Assembly (NCBI GenBank): GCA_024742405.1
Contig: JANSYP010000008.1
Location: 103,106-167,105 of the forward strand
Direction of reading: 5' to 3'
From: Paracoccaceae bacterium
Lineage (GTDB): Bacteria; Pseudomonadota; Alphaproteobacteria; Rhodobacterales; Rhodobacteraceae
Length of the DNA stretch: 64,000 nucleotides
Shown: positions 27,030 through 35,604 of the stretch, in pieces
Layout: each line of letters starts with the position of its first letter
Numbering within the stretch: the first letter of the stretch is position 1
Translations under genes and position numbers: made by a program
Notes under the pieces: generated by a model
Database searches by the model: none
The model's input: only the letters and a program-made list of their open reading frames with translations
Told to the model about the DNA's origin: nothing

Positions 27030-27698
27030 TCAGTGGCCCACGATCGTGGAGAAAATGCTGAAACCGCCGACGATCACAAGACTCACGGCCCACACCAGGT
27101 CGAGGTTGAACCACGTCTTGGACAGGAACTTCAGCCCGAGCCAGAGATAGATGACAATGGCGATGACACCGCCTGCGGCGGTCATGGCCAGCGTATGTGC
27201 CGCCGCAACGGCGAATGCGGTGCCGACATTGCCTGCCATCAGGTCCCCGGCTGCGGCGTGCCCTGCATCTTGGGCACCCACGGCACAGATCCCGAGATAG
27301 ATTGGCACCAGCATGAGCCCCGCCCCATGCGCCATGGCGGCCAAAAAAGACCACAGCACGAGGCGGGCAGGGTGGATGCGGGCGAGGATCTTCGGGTGCC
27401 GTCGGTTGATGAGCAGATAGAGCCCCATCGCCATGACCAGAAGGCCCGCGCCGATCCGGATCTCGCGGTCCCACTCGACGAGGAAAATCAGCAGCGTGAA
27501 GGGCAGAAGGATGCCGATCATCGCGAGGAAATGCCCGAGCGCCAGCATCGCCAGCGCCTTGGGCAGAGCCGCGCGTTTTGGCTCCATCAGTGCGGCGGAC
27601 ACGGCCAAAGGCCAGCCCATGCCGGGGTTCACGCCATGGTAGATCCCGGAAACGATGACGGCCCACCAAAGGGCCGCCAACGATGTCACCTCTGGCAC
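27030..27698 (-). CDS. Polytopic membrane protein linked to methanethiol oxidase
   Basis: The 222-residue protein has about six membrane helices. Two related loops carry His-Gly motifs: GIYHGVNPGMGWPL near residue 18 and AHGAGLMLVPIY near residue 122. These recall metal or small-molecule carriers of the HupE/UreJ and nickel-transport kind, but the match is too weak to name a substrate. It begins 3 bp after the methanethiol oxidase gene and must be co-transcribed with it. A role in copper supply to that enzyme or in moving a sulfur product is possible but is inference only. Confidence 0.7.
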   Translation of the reverse strand: MPEVTSLAALWWAVIVSGIYHGVNPGMGWPLAVSAALMEPKRAALPKALAMLALGHFLAMIGILLPFTLLIFLVEWDREIRIGAGLLVMAMGLYLLINRRHPKILARIHPARLVLWSFLAAMAHGAGLMLVPIYLGICAVGAQDAGHAAAGDLMAGNVGTAFAVAAAHTLAMTAAGGVIAIVIYLWLGLKFLSKTWFNLDLVWAVSLVIVGGFSIFSTIVGH

Positions 27699-27701
27699 GT
27701 G

Positions 27702-29102
27702 CTATGCCGACGGGTAGCAGAAACTGTCGGTTGAACAGTCGCCGCCTTCGAGACGGATCTGGTGGGCGCGCAGTCCCTCCGGGAAGTCGATGTAGAAGTC
27801 CTTGTCCAGCTCGAAGCCGCCATCGTCGCCGACGCGCGCCATGACCATCTGGCCCCCGTCTTGACCGGGATAGAACTGGTCGTCCCAGGAAGAGTAGAGC
27901 GAGTTGGTCCAGTAGACGCGTTTCCCGTCACGGCTGATCTCGACCATCTGCGGGCCGAAGACGAACTCCTTGCCGTTGGGATGTTTTGTGCCCCGGCCAA
28001 TTCCGCCCAGTTCGACCTTGCCCGCCAGCACCGGATTCATCGGGTCCGACACATCGTACTGGTGCATTTCGCCAAGACCCCAGCAGGCGACATAGAGATA
28101 CTTGTCGTCGAGGCTCAGGTCGATGTCGGTCACCAGTGGCGGTACCGCAGAAAAGCCCTTCAGCAGGTCGGGCAGGTTCTCGGGATCTTCGGGACGCGGA
28201 TCGATGGTGATCGTCTTTTTCGACTTCCAGGTGCCATCCTCGTTGCGCCACCATGTGAAGATCGCGCCCTGCAGGTTGGTCGTGTCCACCACGACGCCGC
28301 AGAAGCCATAGGATTTCGTCGGATCGTGGGCCGGACGGATTTCCAGCGCCATCTGGTAGTTTTCGCCGAAATCCATCGTTTGGATGTTCTTGCGCGCGCG
28401 TAGGTCCCAAAAATGGATCGAGTGGCCGTATTTGTTCGACAGCAGATCCTCGGCCACGATGCCGTTCTCGAACTGTGGTGGCAGGCCCCATTCAGAGCTG
28501 ACCATGTAGTCCTGCGGCAGATTCCACCAGAAATCGTAGTGCTTGTCCTGCTTGCCGCGGTCCATCTCGTACCGGCCGATGATCTCGAAGGTCTGGCAAT
28601 CCATGATGAAGATGCCCGGAGGCCCGTCAGTGCCGTCGGGTCCACCGCCGCCCAGGGTCGAGACATAGATGCCCTCGGGGCCGCAATGGATGGTGTGCGG
28701 GCGCGAATAGCCGGTCTTTTCGAACAGTTCCTCGGGTTCGATGATCTTGTGGATCTTGGCTTCGAGCGGTTCCTTGACGTCGAACACGTAGATCCGGGAG
28801 GACCGGATGCCCGGCACGATCAGATAGCGCCGTTCCAGAAAGGCATGGCCGGACAAAGGCGACAGGGCCGAGGAGCACGCATTCCAACCGAAATGGTGAA
28901 ACTCGTCCCCCTTGTAGGGCGTCATGACGGTGTGAACGATCTCGCCATAGCTGTCGGATTTCGGATTGAGGTCGATGACGGCCAGACCGTCGGATTGCGA
29001 TCCGTCCGGGCAAAGCATCACGGTAAAGGCATAATTCTCCACCGGCGCCTGCATGGCGATCTTCGGCGACGCATAGAACGTCGGATCAGGTCTTAGGTTC
29101 AT
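27702..29102 (-). CDS. mtoX: Selenium-binding protein 56 family, probable methanethiol oxidase (MtoX)
   Basis: The 466-residue beta-propeller protein belongs to the SBP56 family. In methylotrophs, roseobacters and humans this family includes methanethiol oxidase, which converts methanethiol to formaldehyde, hydrogen sulfide and hydrogen peroxide. Family motifs include HHFGWNACSSAL, SRPHTIHCGPEGIYVSTLGG, PQDYMVSSEWG and YVACWGLGEMHQYDV. The His and Cys residues that bind copper and selenium lie in these. No signal peptide is seen, so it may be cytoplasmic, unlike the periplasmic Hyphomicrobium enzyme. The ATG at 29102 has GGGAGG upstream. Confidence 0.85.
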   Translation of the reverse strand: MNLRPDPTFYASPKIAMQAPVENYAFTVMLCPDGSQSDGLAVIDLNPKSDSYGEIVHTVMTPYKGDEFHHFGWNACSSALSPLSGHAFLERRYLIVPGIRSSRIYVFDVKEPLEAKIHKIIEPEELFEKTGYSRPHTIHCGPEGIYVSTLGGGGPDGTDGPPGIFIMDCQTFEIIGRYEMDRGKQDKHYDFWWNLPQDYMVSSEWGLPPQFENGIVAEDLLSNKYGHSIHFWDLRARKNIQTMDFGENYQMALEIRPAHDPTKSYGFCGVVVDTTNLQGAIFTWWRNEDGTWKSKKTITIDPRPEDPENLPDLLKGFSAVPPLVTDIDLSLDDKYLYVACWGLGEMHQYDVSDPMNPVLAGKVELGGIGRGTKHPNGKEFVFGPQMVEISRDGKRVYWTNSLYSSWDDQFYPGQDGGQMVMARVGDDGGFELDKDFYIDFPEGLRAHQIRLEGGDCSTDSFCYPSA

Positions 29103-29169
29103 GGTATTCCTCCCTTTCTTTGTGTTTGCGACCCGTTCTCGGGTTCTCCTGGTGCGCAGTCGATGTCGA

Positions 29170-29940
29170 CTAGTCCGCGCGCTGCACCTCACTGACGTTG
29201 GACAGCTGGATGGCACCCGCGATCTTCGTGGAGAGCAGTTTCATCTTCTCGCCGATCTCGTGACGGTAGGCGGTCCCGAACCTTCGGATCGGACCGACGG
29301 CGCCGACACTGAAACTGGCGCCGATATTGCCGATCATGACCGGCGCCGCGACGCTGGCGATGCCGATGTCGATCTCCTGGTCGCAATCGGCAAAGCCGCG
29401 TTCGACGATCTCGGCAAACTCCGCGCGCAGATCCGCTTCGCTGATCTGGGTGAACTCGGTGTAGGCCTTGAGGTTCTTGCTCAGGATATGGTCCTGAAAC
29501 GCCGGTTCCGCAAAGGCCGCGATCGCTTTCGAACAGGAGCAGGCGTGCAACGGACGCTCGCCGATCCCGGGATGCACAAAGGCGCGGGCCGGATCCTTGG
29601 GTGTTTCGACATGAATGATCTCCACACGGCTGTCGCGGAACCGCGCCAGAAAAACGGTCTCGTTGATGGTGGTAGCTGCGGTCTTCAACAACGGTGCTGC
29701 ACACCGGCGGACGTCCACGTCCGACTTGCCCAGCAGCGCGATCCTGATCAACCGCTCTCCGATGACAACCTTTGCTGTGTCATCGGGTTGGTCGAGCAGT
29801 CTCTGGTCGATCAGGGTTTGAACCAGCCGGTAGCATGTCGGCTTTGGAAGGCCGGACGCCTTTTGAATCTCGGCGACAGACACCGGACGTCCAACCACGG
29901 CGATAATCTCCAGTAGACCGATGAGGCGTTCGAGATGCAT
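29170..29940 (-). CDS. IclR family transcriptional regulator
   Basis: The 256-residue protein has an N-terminal winged helix-turn-helix (residues about 1-65, with VSVAEIQKASGLPKPTCYRLV). The C-terminal IclR effector domain has Cys residues in HACSCSKAIAAF. It lies between the amidase and mtoX on the same strand and probably controls one or both. A perfect inverted repeat (29974-29988) lies 34 bp upstream of its start, suggesting self-control. Confidence 0.9.
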   Translation of the reverse strand: MHLERLIGLLEIIAVVGRPVSVAEIQKASGLPKPTCYRLVQTLIDQRLLDQPDDTAKVVIGERLIRIALLGKSDVDVRRCAAPLLKTAATTINETVFLARFRDSRVEIIHVETPKDPARAFVHPGIGERPLHACSCSKAIAAFAEPAFQDHILSKNLKAYTEFTQISEADLRAEFAEIVERGFADCDQEIDIGIASVAAPVMIGNIGASFSVGAVGPIRRFGTAYRHEIGEKMKLLSTKIAGAIQLSNVSEVQRAD

Positions 29941-29973
29941 GCAGGTCTGTGATTCTCAGTTCTCGAGACAAAG

Positions 29974-29988
29974 TATCATATTTTGATA
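29974..29988. promoter_or_regulatory. Inverted-repeat operator candidate upstream of the IclR gene
   Basis: Arms TATCA and TGATA are separated by TATTT. The site is AT-rich in a GC-rich genome and lies 34-48 bp before the iclR start. IclR proteins bind short palindromes of this size. Assignment to this regulator is inference. Confidence 0.4.
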
Positions 29989-30105
29989 ATGCAATATCAA
30001 GACATGAGTCGTGCTTCGGGCGAAAAACCTCCACCGGCGAAGCTGGGAATGCGCGGAGTTAGACCCAGGTCGTGCCATTTCGGGAAAAGCGGCTTCCGAA
30101 GGTCT

Positions 30106-31473
30106 TCAAGACTTGAGGATTTTCTGGACGCGGCGCGCCAGGTCCAGGGTCAATAGATCAGATCCGGATGGCCCGGTGATGTCGAGACCGATGGGCAGGC
30201 CGCTTCCAGGTTCCCTCATAGGGATGCTGCAGGCGGTGAACCCATAGACATTCGCCATCCGCGTGAGCCCGAGCGCGCGCTTGGTGAAGGCAGACGCGGA
30301 CGCGACGTCTCCAAGATCCTCGACCAAGGGCGCGCAGATGGGGGAGGTCGGTTGAATGACCGCGTCGAGGGATGTCATCCGTTCCGCTGCGCGGCGCGCG
30401 AACGCGTGCCGGATGCGCGAAAGCTCGGCGTAGGCGTGGTCTGGAACGGCACTGGCGCGATCCAGCCGGTCCAGCGCGACCGGATCGATGCTGTCCCGGT
30501 TGGTTTCTATGCGCTCCACGCCAAGCGTCGCGATCAGATCGGAGGGTACCAAGCCGGCATAGATCGCGCCGATCTGCTCGATTTCTGCGTGGTCCGGCCA
30601 ATCGAGCGGCACCAGATGCCCACCAGCCCGTTCCAATTTGCGCAAGCTTGCTTCGAAGACCTCGGCGACTTCGGTGTCCAGGTCCGATAGAGCTGCATCG
30701 TGGGGCACGCCGAACCTCATGCCCGTGAGGCTGTCAGGGGCCGACCGGGGAGGTCGCGCATCGGCCAGACTGCCATGGGCGATGGCGGCATCCTCAGCCG
30801 AAAGCGCGAAGAAGCCGACACTGTCCATGGCAGGACAAAGCGGAAAAGCGCCGTCCAGCGAAAAGCTCTGCGCCGATGCTTTGGACCCGACGATGCCGCA
30901 GAGCGCTGCCGGCGCGCGAACAGAACCGCCGGTGTCGGAGCCGATGGCGATGGGGCAGAACCCGGCGGCAACGGCCACGGCCGATCCGTTGCTCGATCCC
31001 CCAGGGCTGCGATGACGGTCCGGATCGGCCGGGTTCCAGGGGGTCGGATGGCTGATGTTCTGCGCGCCGGCGGCAAACTCGACCATCCGCGCCTTGCCGA
31101 GGATGATCGCACCCGCCCGCTTCAGCCGTCCGATCAGCGGTCCTTCGAGGCCGATTGCGTGGGACAGATCAAGGCGCGACCCCGCCTGCGTGGGCATGCC
31201 TGTCACGGCAAAGAGGTCCTTTACCGCAACCGGAACGCCCATCAAAGGCCCCAGATCGACCCCGGCGGCCAGGAGCAAATCGATCCCCCGTGCGGCGTGC
31301 TTCGCACGCTCCGCATCCACGTGGACAAAGGCGCGGAAGTTGTCATCCGCAGCCGCGATGCGGTCGAGCGCGGCCTCGGTTACCTGCGTCGCCGTCGCGC
31401 TTCCGTTTCTCAGTCGTCGCCCATAGGCCGCCAACCCATTGTCCCATTCAGTGCCGCGCGCCGGCGCGCTCAT
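30106..31473 (-). CDS. Amidase signature family enzyme
   Basis: The 455-residue enzyme has the Ser-cisSer-Lys triad of the amidase signature family: Lys85 (AVKDLF), the cis-Ser in GGSSNGSA (160-161) and the nucleophile Ser184 (GSDTGGSVRAPA). It resembles AtzE/GatA-type amidases in length and order. The start overlaps the dctM stop (ATGA), so it is coupled to the TRAP transporter and probably acts on the imported compound, splitting an amide. The substrate is unknown. Confidence 0.88.
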   Translation of the reverse strand: MSAPARGTEWDNGLAAYGRRLRNGSATATQVTEAALDRIAAADDNFRAFVHVDAERAKHAARGIDLLLAAGVDLGPLMGVPVAVKDLFAVTGMPTQAGSRLDLSHAIGLEGPLIGRLKRAGAIILGKARMVEFAAGAQNISHPTPWNPADPDRHRSPGGSSNGSAVAVAAGFCPIAIGSDTGGSVRAPAALCGIVGSKASAQSFSLDGAFPLCPAMDSVGFFALSAEDAAIAHGSLADARPPRSAPDSLTGMRFGVPHDAALSDLDTEVAEVFEASLRKLERAGGHLVPLDWPDHAEIEQIGAIYAGLVPSDLIATLGVERIETNRDSIDPVALDRLDRASAVPDHAYAELSRIRHAFARRAAERMTSLDAVIQPTSPICAPLVEDLGDVASASAFTKRALGLTRMANVYGFTACSIPMREPGSGLPIGLDITGPSGSDLLTLDLARRVQKILKS

Positions 31474-32735
31474 AGAAGCAGAAGGCTGATCTGCGGGACG
31501 AAGGCCAGAACGAGCAGGGCCAGGATCATAGACGCCAGGAACGGCAGGACCGCTATGGAGAGCCGTTCAATCGATATCTTTCCGATGGAGCAACCGACGA
31601 ACAGGTTCACGCCGACCGGCGGGGTCAGGAACCCGATGGCGATCGCCACGATCATGACAATGCCGAAATGGATCGGGTCTATGCCCACTTCGCGCACCAC
31701 GGGCAGCAGCAGCGGTGTCAGGATCAGGATGTTCGCAAGCGCATCCATGAAGGTGCCGACGACCAGCAGCAAAACGATGATGAGCACCAGCAGCACGTAT
31801 TTGTTGTCCGAGATCGCTGTCATGAAATCGACCATCTGATCGGGCACATTGTTGAAGAGCAGGATCTGGCCGAGCGCCGTTGCCGTGGCCACCAGGAAGA
31901 AGATCGACGCGGTGGTGAGCACCGTGCTTTTCAGGATGTCCCAGATGTCGCGAAGCCCGATCTGGCGCAAAACGACCGTCTCCACGACCAGTGCGTAGGC
32001 GACGGCGCTGACGCCGGCCTCGGTCGGGGTCATGATGCCGCCATAGATGCCGCCCAGGACGATCACCGGCACCATCAGCGCGTGGATGGAGCCGAGAAAG
32101 GCGCTGCCGATCTCGCGTGGCGAACTGCGCGGGGCAGTCGCCGTGTAGCCACGCCGCTTGGCGATGATGTAGGCGCAGACCATCAGAGAGAAGCCTACGA
32201 AGATGCCGGGCAGGATGCCTGCGATAAAGAGATCGCCCACCGAAACACCTGCCGTCGTGCCATAGATGATCAACGGTACGCTGGGCGGGATCATCACGCC
32301 GAGGCATCCTGCCGAGGTGTTGACCGCGGTGGCATAGCCGACGTCATAGCCCTCCTCCTTCATCTTCGGCACCATGATGCCGCCGACCGCCGCGACCGTC
32401 GCCGGCGAGGATCCTGAGAGCGCGCCGAAGAACAGGCTGGTGAGAACGGAGATATGCGCGGTGCCGCCGGTGATGTGTCCGACCAGGCTGCGCGACAGGG
32501 CCAGCAGACGTTCGGCCATGCTGCCCTTTTGCATCAATTCTCCGGCCATCACGAAGAACGGCACCGCCAGCAGCGGGAAGCTGTCGAGCGATGTCACGAG
32601 CTTCTGGACAAGGAAGATGGACTGGATGTCGCCGGCGAACATGCCGACGATCACGCTCAATCCGATCGCCGCGCCAATCGGCACACCGAGGATCAGCAAC
32701 AGGAAAAGCGTGATGAAGATCAGCGCAATGGTCAT
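31470..32735 (-). CDS. TRAP transporter large permease (DctM)
   Basis: A 421-residue DctM protein with about 12 membrane helices. The family motif GALSGSSPATVAAVGGIMVPKM lies around residues 94-115, and PPSVPLIIYG and EAGVSAVAYALVVE follow. It forms the sodium-driven transport channel with DctQ and receives substrate from DctP. It starts 28 bp after dctQ and overlaps the amidase start. Confidence 0.94.
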   Translation of the reverse strand: MTIALIFITLFLLLILGVPIGAAIGLSVIVGMFAGDIQSIFLVQKLVTSLDSFPLLAVPFFVMAGELMQKGSMAERLLALSRSLVGHITGGTAHISVLTSLFFGALSGSSPATVAAVGGIMVPKMKEEGYDVGYATAVNTSAGCLGVMIPPSVPLIIYGTTAGVSVGDLFIAGILPGIFVGFSLMVCAYIIAKRRGYTATAPRSSPREIGSAFLGSIHALMVPVIVLGGIYGGIMTPTEAGVSAVAYALVVETVVLRQIGLRDIWDILKSTVLTTASIFFLVATATALGQILLFNNVPDQMVDFMTAISDNKYVLLVLIIVLLLVVGTFMDALANILILTPLLLPVVREVGIDPIHFGIVMIVAIAIGFLTPPVGVNLFVGCSIGKISIERLSIAVLPFLASMILALLVLAFVPQISLLLL

Positions 32736-32763
32736 CGGTCTATCCGTCCCGGAACGATAAGGG

Positions 32764-33234
32764 TCACTGGAGCTCGCTTTCGCGCGTGCCGTAGAACATC
32801 TGGTAGAGGTTCTGGACGCAGCGGATCGCCATCAGGGTCATGCCGAAGGGCAGCGCGAGGTAAACCCAATAGATCGGCACTTCGAGCGCGGGGGCCTCCT
32901 GGCCGGTGCGCGCGAGGAACAGGATCATCTGCGTGCCCCAGACGATGGCGAAGCCGCAGAAGGCGAGCGTCGCGAGTTGCGCGAAGGCATCGAGCAGCTT
33001 CCGGGGCCCGGGTCCGACGAACTGCGACAACGCGGTGACCCGCAGATGCCGGTCGGCGCGCATCGCGTAGCTGCAGCCGACCCAGACCGACCAGATAAAG
33101 AGAAACCGGCCCAGTTCCTCGGACCAGACGAGGGAGGAGCCAAGGACGTAGCGGTTGAAAACCTGCATGCCGATCACGATGACCATCACGGCCATGCACA
33201 GGCAGGAAACCACTTCTTCGATGCGCGCGATCAT
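32764..33234 (-). CDS. TRAP transporter small permease (DctQ)
   Basis: A 156-residue protein with four membrane helices in the DctQ arrangement. The conserved segment W-SEELGRFLFIWSVWVGCSYAMR is seen at about residues 38-60, followed by RADRHLRV. It pairs with DctM. A GAGGGA ribosome site precedes the start. An 80-bp gap with a strong stem-loop separates it from dctP. Confidence 0.92.
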   Translation of the reverse strand: MIARIEEVVSCLCMAVMVIVIGMQVFNRYVLGSSLVWSEELGRFLFIWSVWVGCSYAMRADRHLRVTALSQFVGPGPRKLLDAFAQLATLAFCGFAIVWGTQMILFLARTGQEAPALEVPIYWVYLALPFGMTLMAIRCVQNLYQMFYGTRESELQ

Positions 33235-33265
33235 GGGCCGTCCCTCTGCATCCGGTTGCGTTCCC

Positions 33266-33294
33266 GGCCCGCACCGCCGATCGCGGTGCGGGCC
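33266..33294. repeat. Stem-loop between dctP and dctQ
   Basis: Perfect 12-bp arms GGCCCGCACCGC and GCGGTGCGGGCC flank the 5-nt loop CGATC. No T-run follows on the transcribed strand. It is probably an mRNA-stabilising or partial-stop structure that favours expression of the substrate-binding protein over the permeases. Confidence 0.7.
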
Positions 33295-33314
33295 TTCATG
33301 TGACGCCGGGGGTG

Positions 33315-34334
33315 TTAGGTTCCGCCGTTGGAGATCGTGGTGCGCGCCTGTTCGATCAGGTCCTCACCAACCTGGCTCTTGAACTCCTCGATGACTGGCT
33401 GCGTCGCCTCCTGCCAGCGCGCGCGCTCCTCCGGGCTCAGCTCCACCACGGTGACGCCCTTCTCCGCGAGCTTGGTCAGGATTTCGGCCTCGTTCTCGCG
33501 GATCTTGTTGCGCTGGAATTGCTGCATTTCCGCAAAGGCCGTGGTGACAAGCTCCTGATGCTCGGGCGAAAGACCGTCGTAGAACATCTTGGAGATCATC
33601 ACCAAATGCGGGCTGTAGAGGCTGCCGATCAGGGTGAGATTGTCCGTGACCTCGTGGAAATTGTTCGACCAGGCCAGGTTCAGGTCGATGTCGATCCCGT
33701 CCACGGTCTTTTGCTGCAGTGCAGTGTAAACCTCGCTCCATGCAATCGGCGTCGGGTTCGCGCCAAGGGCCTGCAGGGTCGCGATATGCGCCTTGGAGGG
33801 CGTCGAGCGGATTTTCAGGCCGTCCATATCGGCCAGTTCTTCAACTGACCGCGTGTTGTTGAAGTTATGCCGGAAGCCGATCTCGATATAGCCCAGCCCG
33901 ATGATGCCCGTCGGCTCCAGGGCACGCGCCGCGTTCTGGCCGATCTCTCCGTCGGTGATCAGATCCGCGGCCTCGTAGCTCGGGATCAGGAACGGCATGT
34001 CGAAGATCAGGAAGTCCTTTGAGAACGGCGCGAGGTTCGGGGTCGAGGCCGACCCCATCTGAAGAAGCCCGCTCTGCAGCCCCTGAACGACGCTGTCGAA
34101 ATTGCCGAACTTGCTGCTGTCAAAGACGGTGACTTCGATCTCGCCGTTGGAACGCTCCTCGACCAGTTCCTTGAAGTAGTCGAAACCCTGACCCATCGGA
34201 TGCTCGGGCACGTTGGGATGCGCAAGCTTGATCGTGATGTCCGCGGCGCTTGCAACGATCGGCGATAATGCAGTCGCAAGGGTGAGCGTGGCCGCCGCAG
34301 CGACGGTCTTCAGAGCTGTTCTATCGAGCCTCAT
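33315..34334 (-). CDS. TRAP transporter substrate-binding protein (DctP)
   Basis: A 339-residue periplasmic receptor with a signal peptide (residues 1-30, cut near ASA-ADI). The DctP fold is marked by ITIKLAHPNVPEHPMGQG, the helix LVEERSNGEIEV and the carboxylate-binding Arg in LADMDGLKIRSTPSKAH (about residues 170-180). That Arg implies a substrate with a carboxylate or similar acid. The amidase and PLP lyase context suggests an amide-bearing amino-acid or sulfonate compound. Confidence 0.93.
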   Translation of the reverse strand: MRLDRTALKTVAAAATLTLATALSPIVASAADITIKLAHPNVPEHPMGQGFDYFKELVEERSNGEIEVTVFDSSKFGNFDSVVQGLQSGLLQMGSASTPNLAPFSKDFLIFDMPFLIPSYEAADLITDGEIGQNAARALEPTGIIGLGYIEIGFRHNFNNTRSVEELADMDGLKIRSTPSKAHIATLQALGANPTPIAWSEVYTALQQKTVDGIDIDLNLAWSNNFHEVTDNLTLIGSLYSPHLVMISKMFYDGLSPEHQELVTTAFAEMQQFQRNKIRENEAEILTKLAEKGVTVVELSPEERARWQEATQPVIEEFKSQVGEDLIEQARTTISNGGT

Positions 34335-34389
34335 GTCGGGGTCCTTTCATGTTCGCGTTTTGATCGGGCGTCGTTGACCTGGGTCGGTC

Positions 34390-34406
34390 GCGCGGGGTGC
34401 CCGCGC
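34390..34406. repeat. Stem-loop between the PLP lyase gene and dctP
   Basis: Perfect 7-bp arms GCGCGGG and CCCGCGC around GTG lie 13 bp downstream of the lyase stop. No T-run follows, so a weak attenuator or mRNA-processing element is more likely than a full terminator. Confidence 0.45.
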
Positions 34407-34419
34407 CGGTGGTCCAAGG

Positions 34420-35502
34420 CTATTTCTGGTAGTCCGGCAGTCCGAAAATGCCGGGATATCCGAAAAGGGCCGTACTTCCGCCGGTGTGCAGAAACACGAT
34501 GTTGGTCTTGCCGTCGAAGAAGCCCTGCTGCGTGAGATCAATCAATCCGGCGAGCGCCTTGCCCGAGTAGACCGGATCGAACAGCAGACCTTCGAGACGC
34601 GCGAGCAGCAGGACAGCCTCGCACATGCCGTCGGTCGGTATGCCGTAGCCCTCGCCGACATAGTCGCAATTTGCCACGACCCGCGATTTCGGCAAGCTCT
34701 GCTCATGGCCGAGGAGCCGGAGCGTCTTTTCGGCCAGATTATACACCATCGCTTCCTGCTTTTCGCGCGGCGCGCGGGTGCCGAGCCCGAGCAGATCGAT
34801 CTCGCTTGCCATGGCGAAAAGTCCGGCCGCCATTCCGGCATGGGTGCCGGCGCTTCCCGTCGGCTGCACGATCATGTCGATCGAAAGGTCCTGCGCGTCG
34901 GCCTGAGCCAGCATTTCCCGAGCGCATTCCACATAGCCGAGCGCGCCGATCTGGTTGGACCCGCCGCCGGGAATGACATAGGGCTTCTGGCCCTTGCGCC
35001 GGAGATCCTCAGCCAAGGCTTCCATCTCGGCCGGCATGTCCGTTCCGCCCGGACGCTTGGCCAGATGCGCGCCTGCGAGTTGGCTGAGTAGGACATTGCC
35101 ATTGTAGTTGTACTGCGCGTCGGTCGATCCGGTTCGGTCTTCCAGAAGAACGTAGCAGTCCAGCCCCAGCTTTGCCGAGGCCGCTGCGGTCTGACGCGTG
35201 TGGTTCGACTGCGTCGCCCCCTGGGTGACGATCGTATCGGCGCCGGCCGCCAGCGCGTCAGCCATCAGAAACTCCAGTTTCCGCGCCTTGTTGCCGCCCG
35301 TCGCGAGGCCCGTGCAATCGTCCCGCTTCACCCAGATCCGCGGGCCGCCCAGATGCTCGCTGAGCCGGTCCATCGGTTCGAGCGGCGTCGGTAGATGCGC
35401 AAGAGAGGTCCGGGGAAACCCGGCCAGTACCGCGGCGAGGTCTTTGTTGGCGGCCGTTCCGGTTGGCTTTGTATTTCTCGATGTCACGTCGGACACTGCC
35501 AT
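34420..35502 (-). CDS. D-cysteine desulfhydrase / L-cysteate sulfo-lyase family PLP enzyme
   Basis: The 360-residue PLP fold-type II enzyme belongs to the ACC deaminase/DcyD/CuyA group. The Schiff-base Lys is residue 72 ([11 protein letters not shown]), and [14 protein letters not shown] binds the carboxylate. DcyD cleaves D-cysteine to pyruvate, sulfide and ammonia. CuyA of roseobacters cleaves L-cysteate to pyruvate, sulfite and ammonia. The stretch [14 protein letters not shown] recalls CuyA, but I cannot separate the two by eye. Start: ATG 35502, with GGGGGAG upstream; an ATG at 35520 is possible. It heads the TRAP/amidase gene run and is divergent from a LysR gene. Confidence 0.82.
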   Translation of the reverse strand: MAVSDVTSRNTKPTGTAANKDLAAVLAGFPRTSLAHLPTPLEPMDRLSEHLGGPRIWVKRDDCTGLATGGNKARKLEFLMADALAAGADTIVTQGATQSNHTRQTAAASAKLGLDCYVLLEDRTGSTDAQYNYNGNVLLSQLAGAHLAKRPGGTDMPAEMEALAEDLRRKGQKPYVIPGGGSNQIGALGYVECAREMLAQADAQDLSIDMIVQPTGSAGTHAGMAAGLFAMASEIDLLGLGTRAPREKQEAMVYNLAEKTLRLLGHEQSLPKSRVVANCDYVGEGYGIPTDGMCEAVLLLARLEGLLFDPVYSGKALAGLIDLTQQGFFDGKTNIVFLHTGGSTALFGYPGIFGLPDYQK

Positions 35503-35562
35503 AAGCTTTGACTCCCCCATGCCGTCCGCGAGATCGTGACCGCAGAAAAGTCCCTATTCAAA

Positions 35563-35596
35563 TGCCGATCTGGCACCCTGCTATGCCAAATGGTAT
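35563..35596. promoter_or_regulatory. LysR-type operator cluster between the PLP lyase gene and lysR
   Basis: TGCCGATCTGGCA (35563-35575) is a T-N11-A dyad with arms TGCC/GGCA. TGGCA recurs as TGCCA at 35584-35588, and ATGCCAAATGGTAT (35583-35596) is a near-palindrome. These fit recognition and activation sites of a LysR regulator acting on both divergent genes. Confidence 0.5.
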
Positions 35597-35604
35597 GAGC
35601 GATC

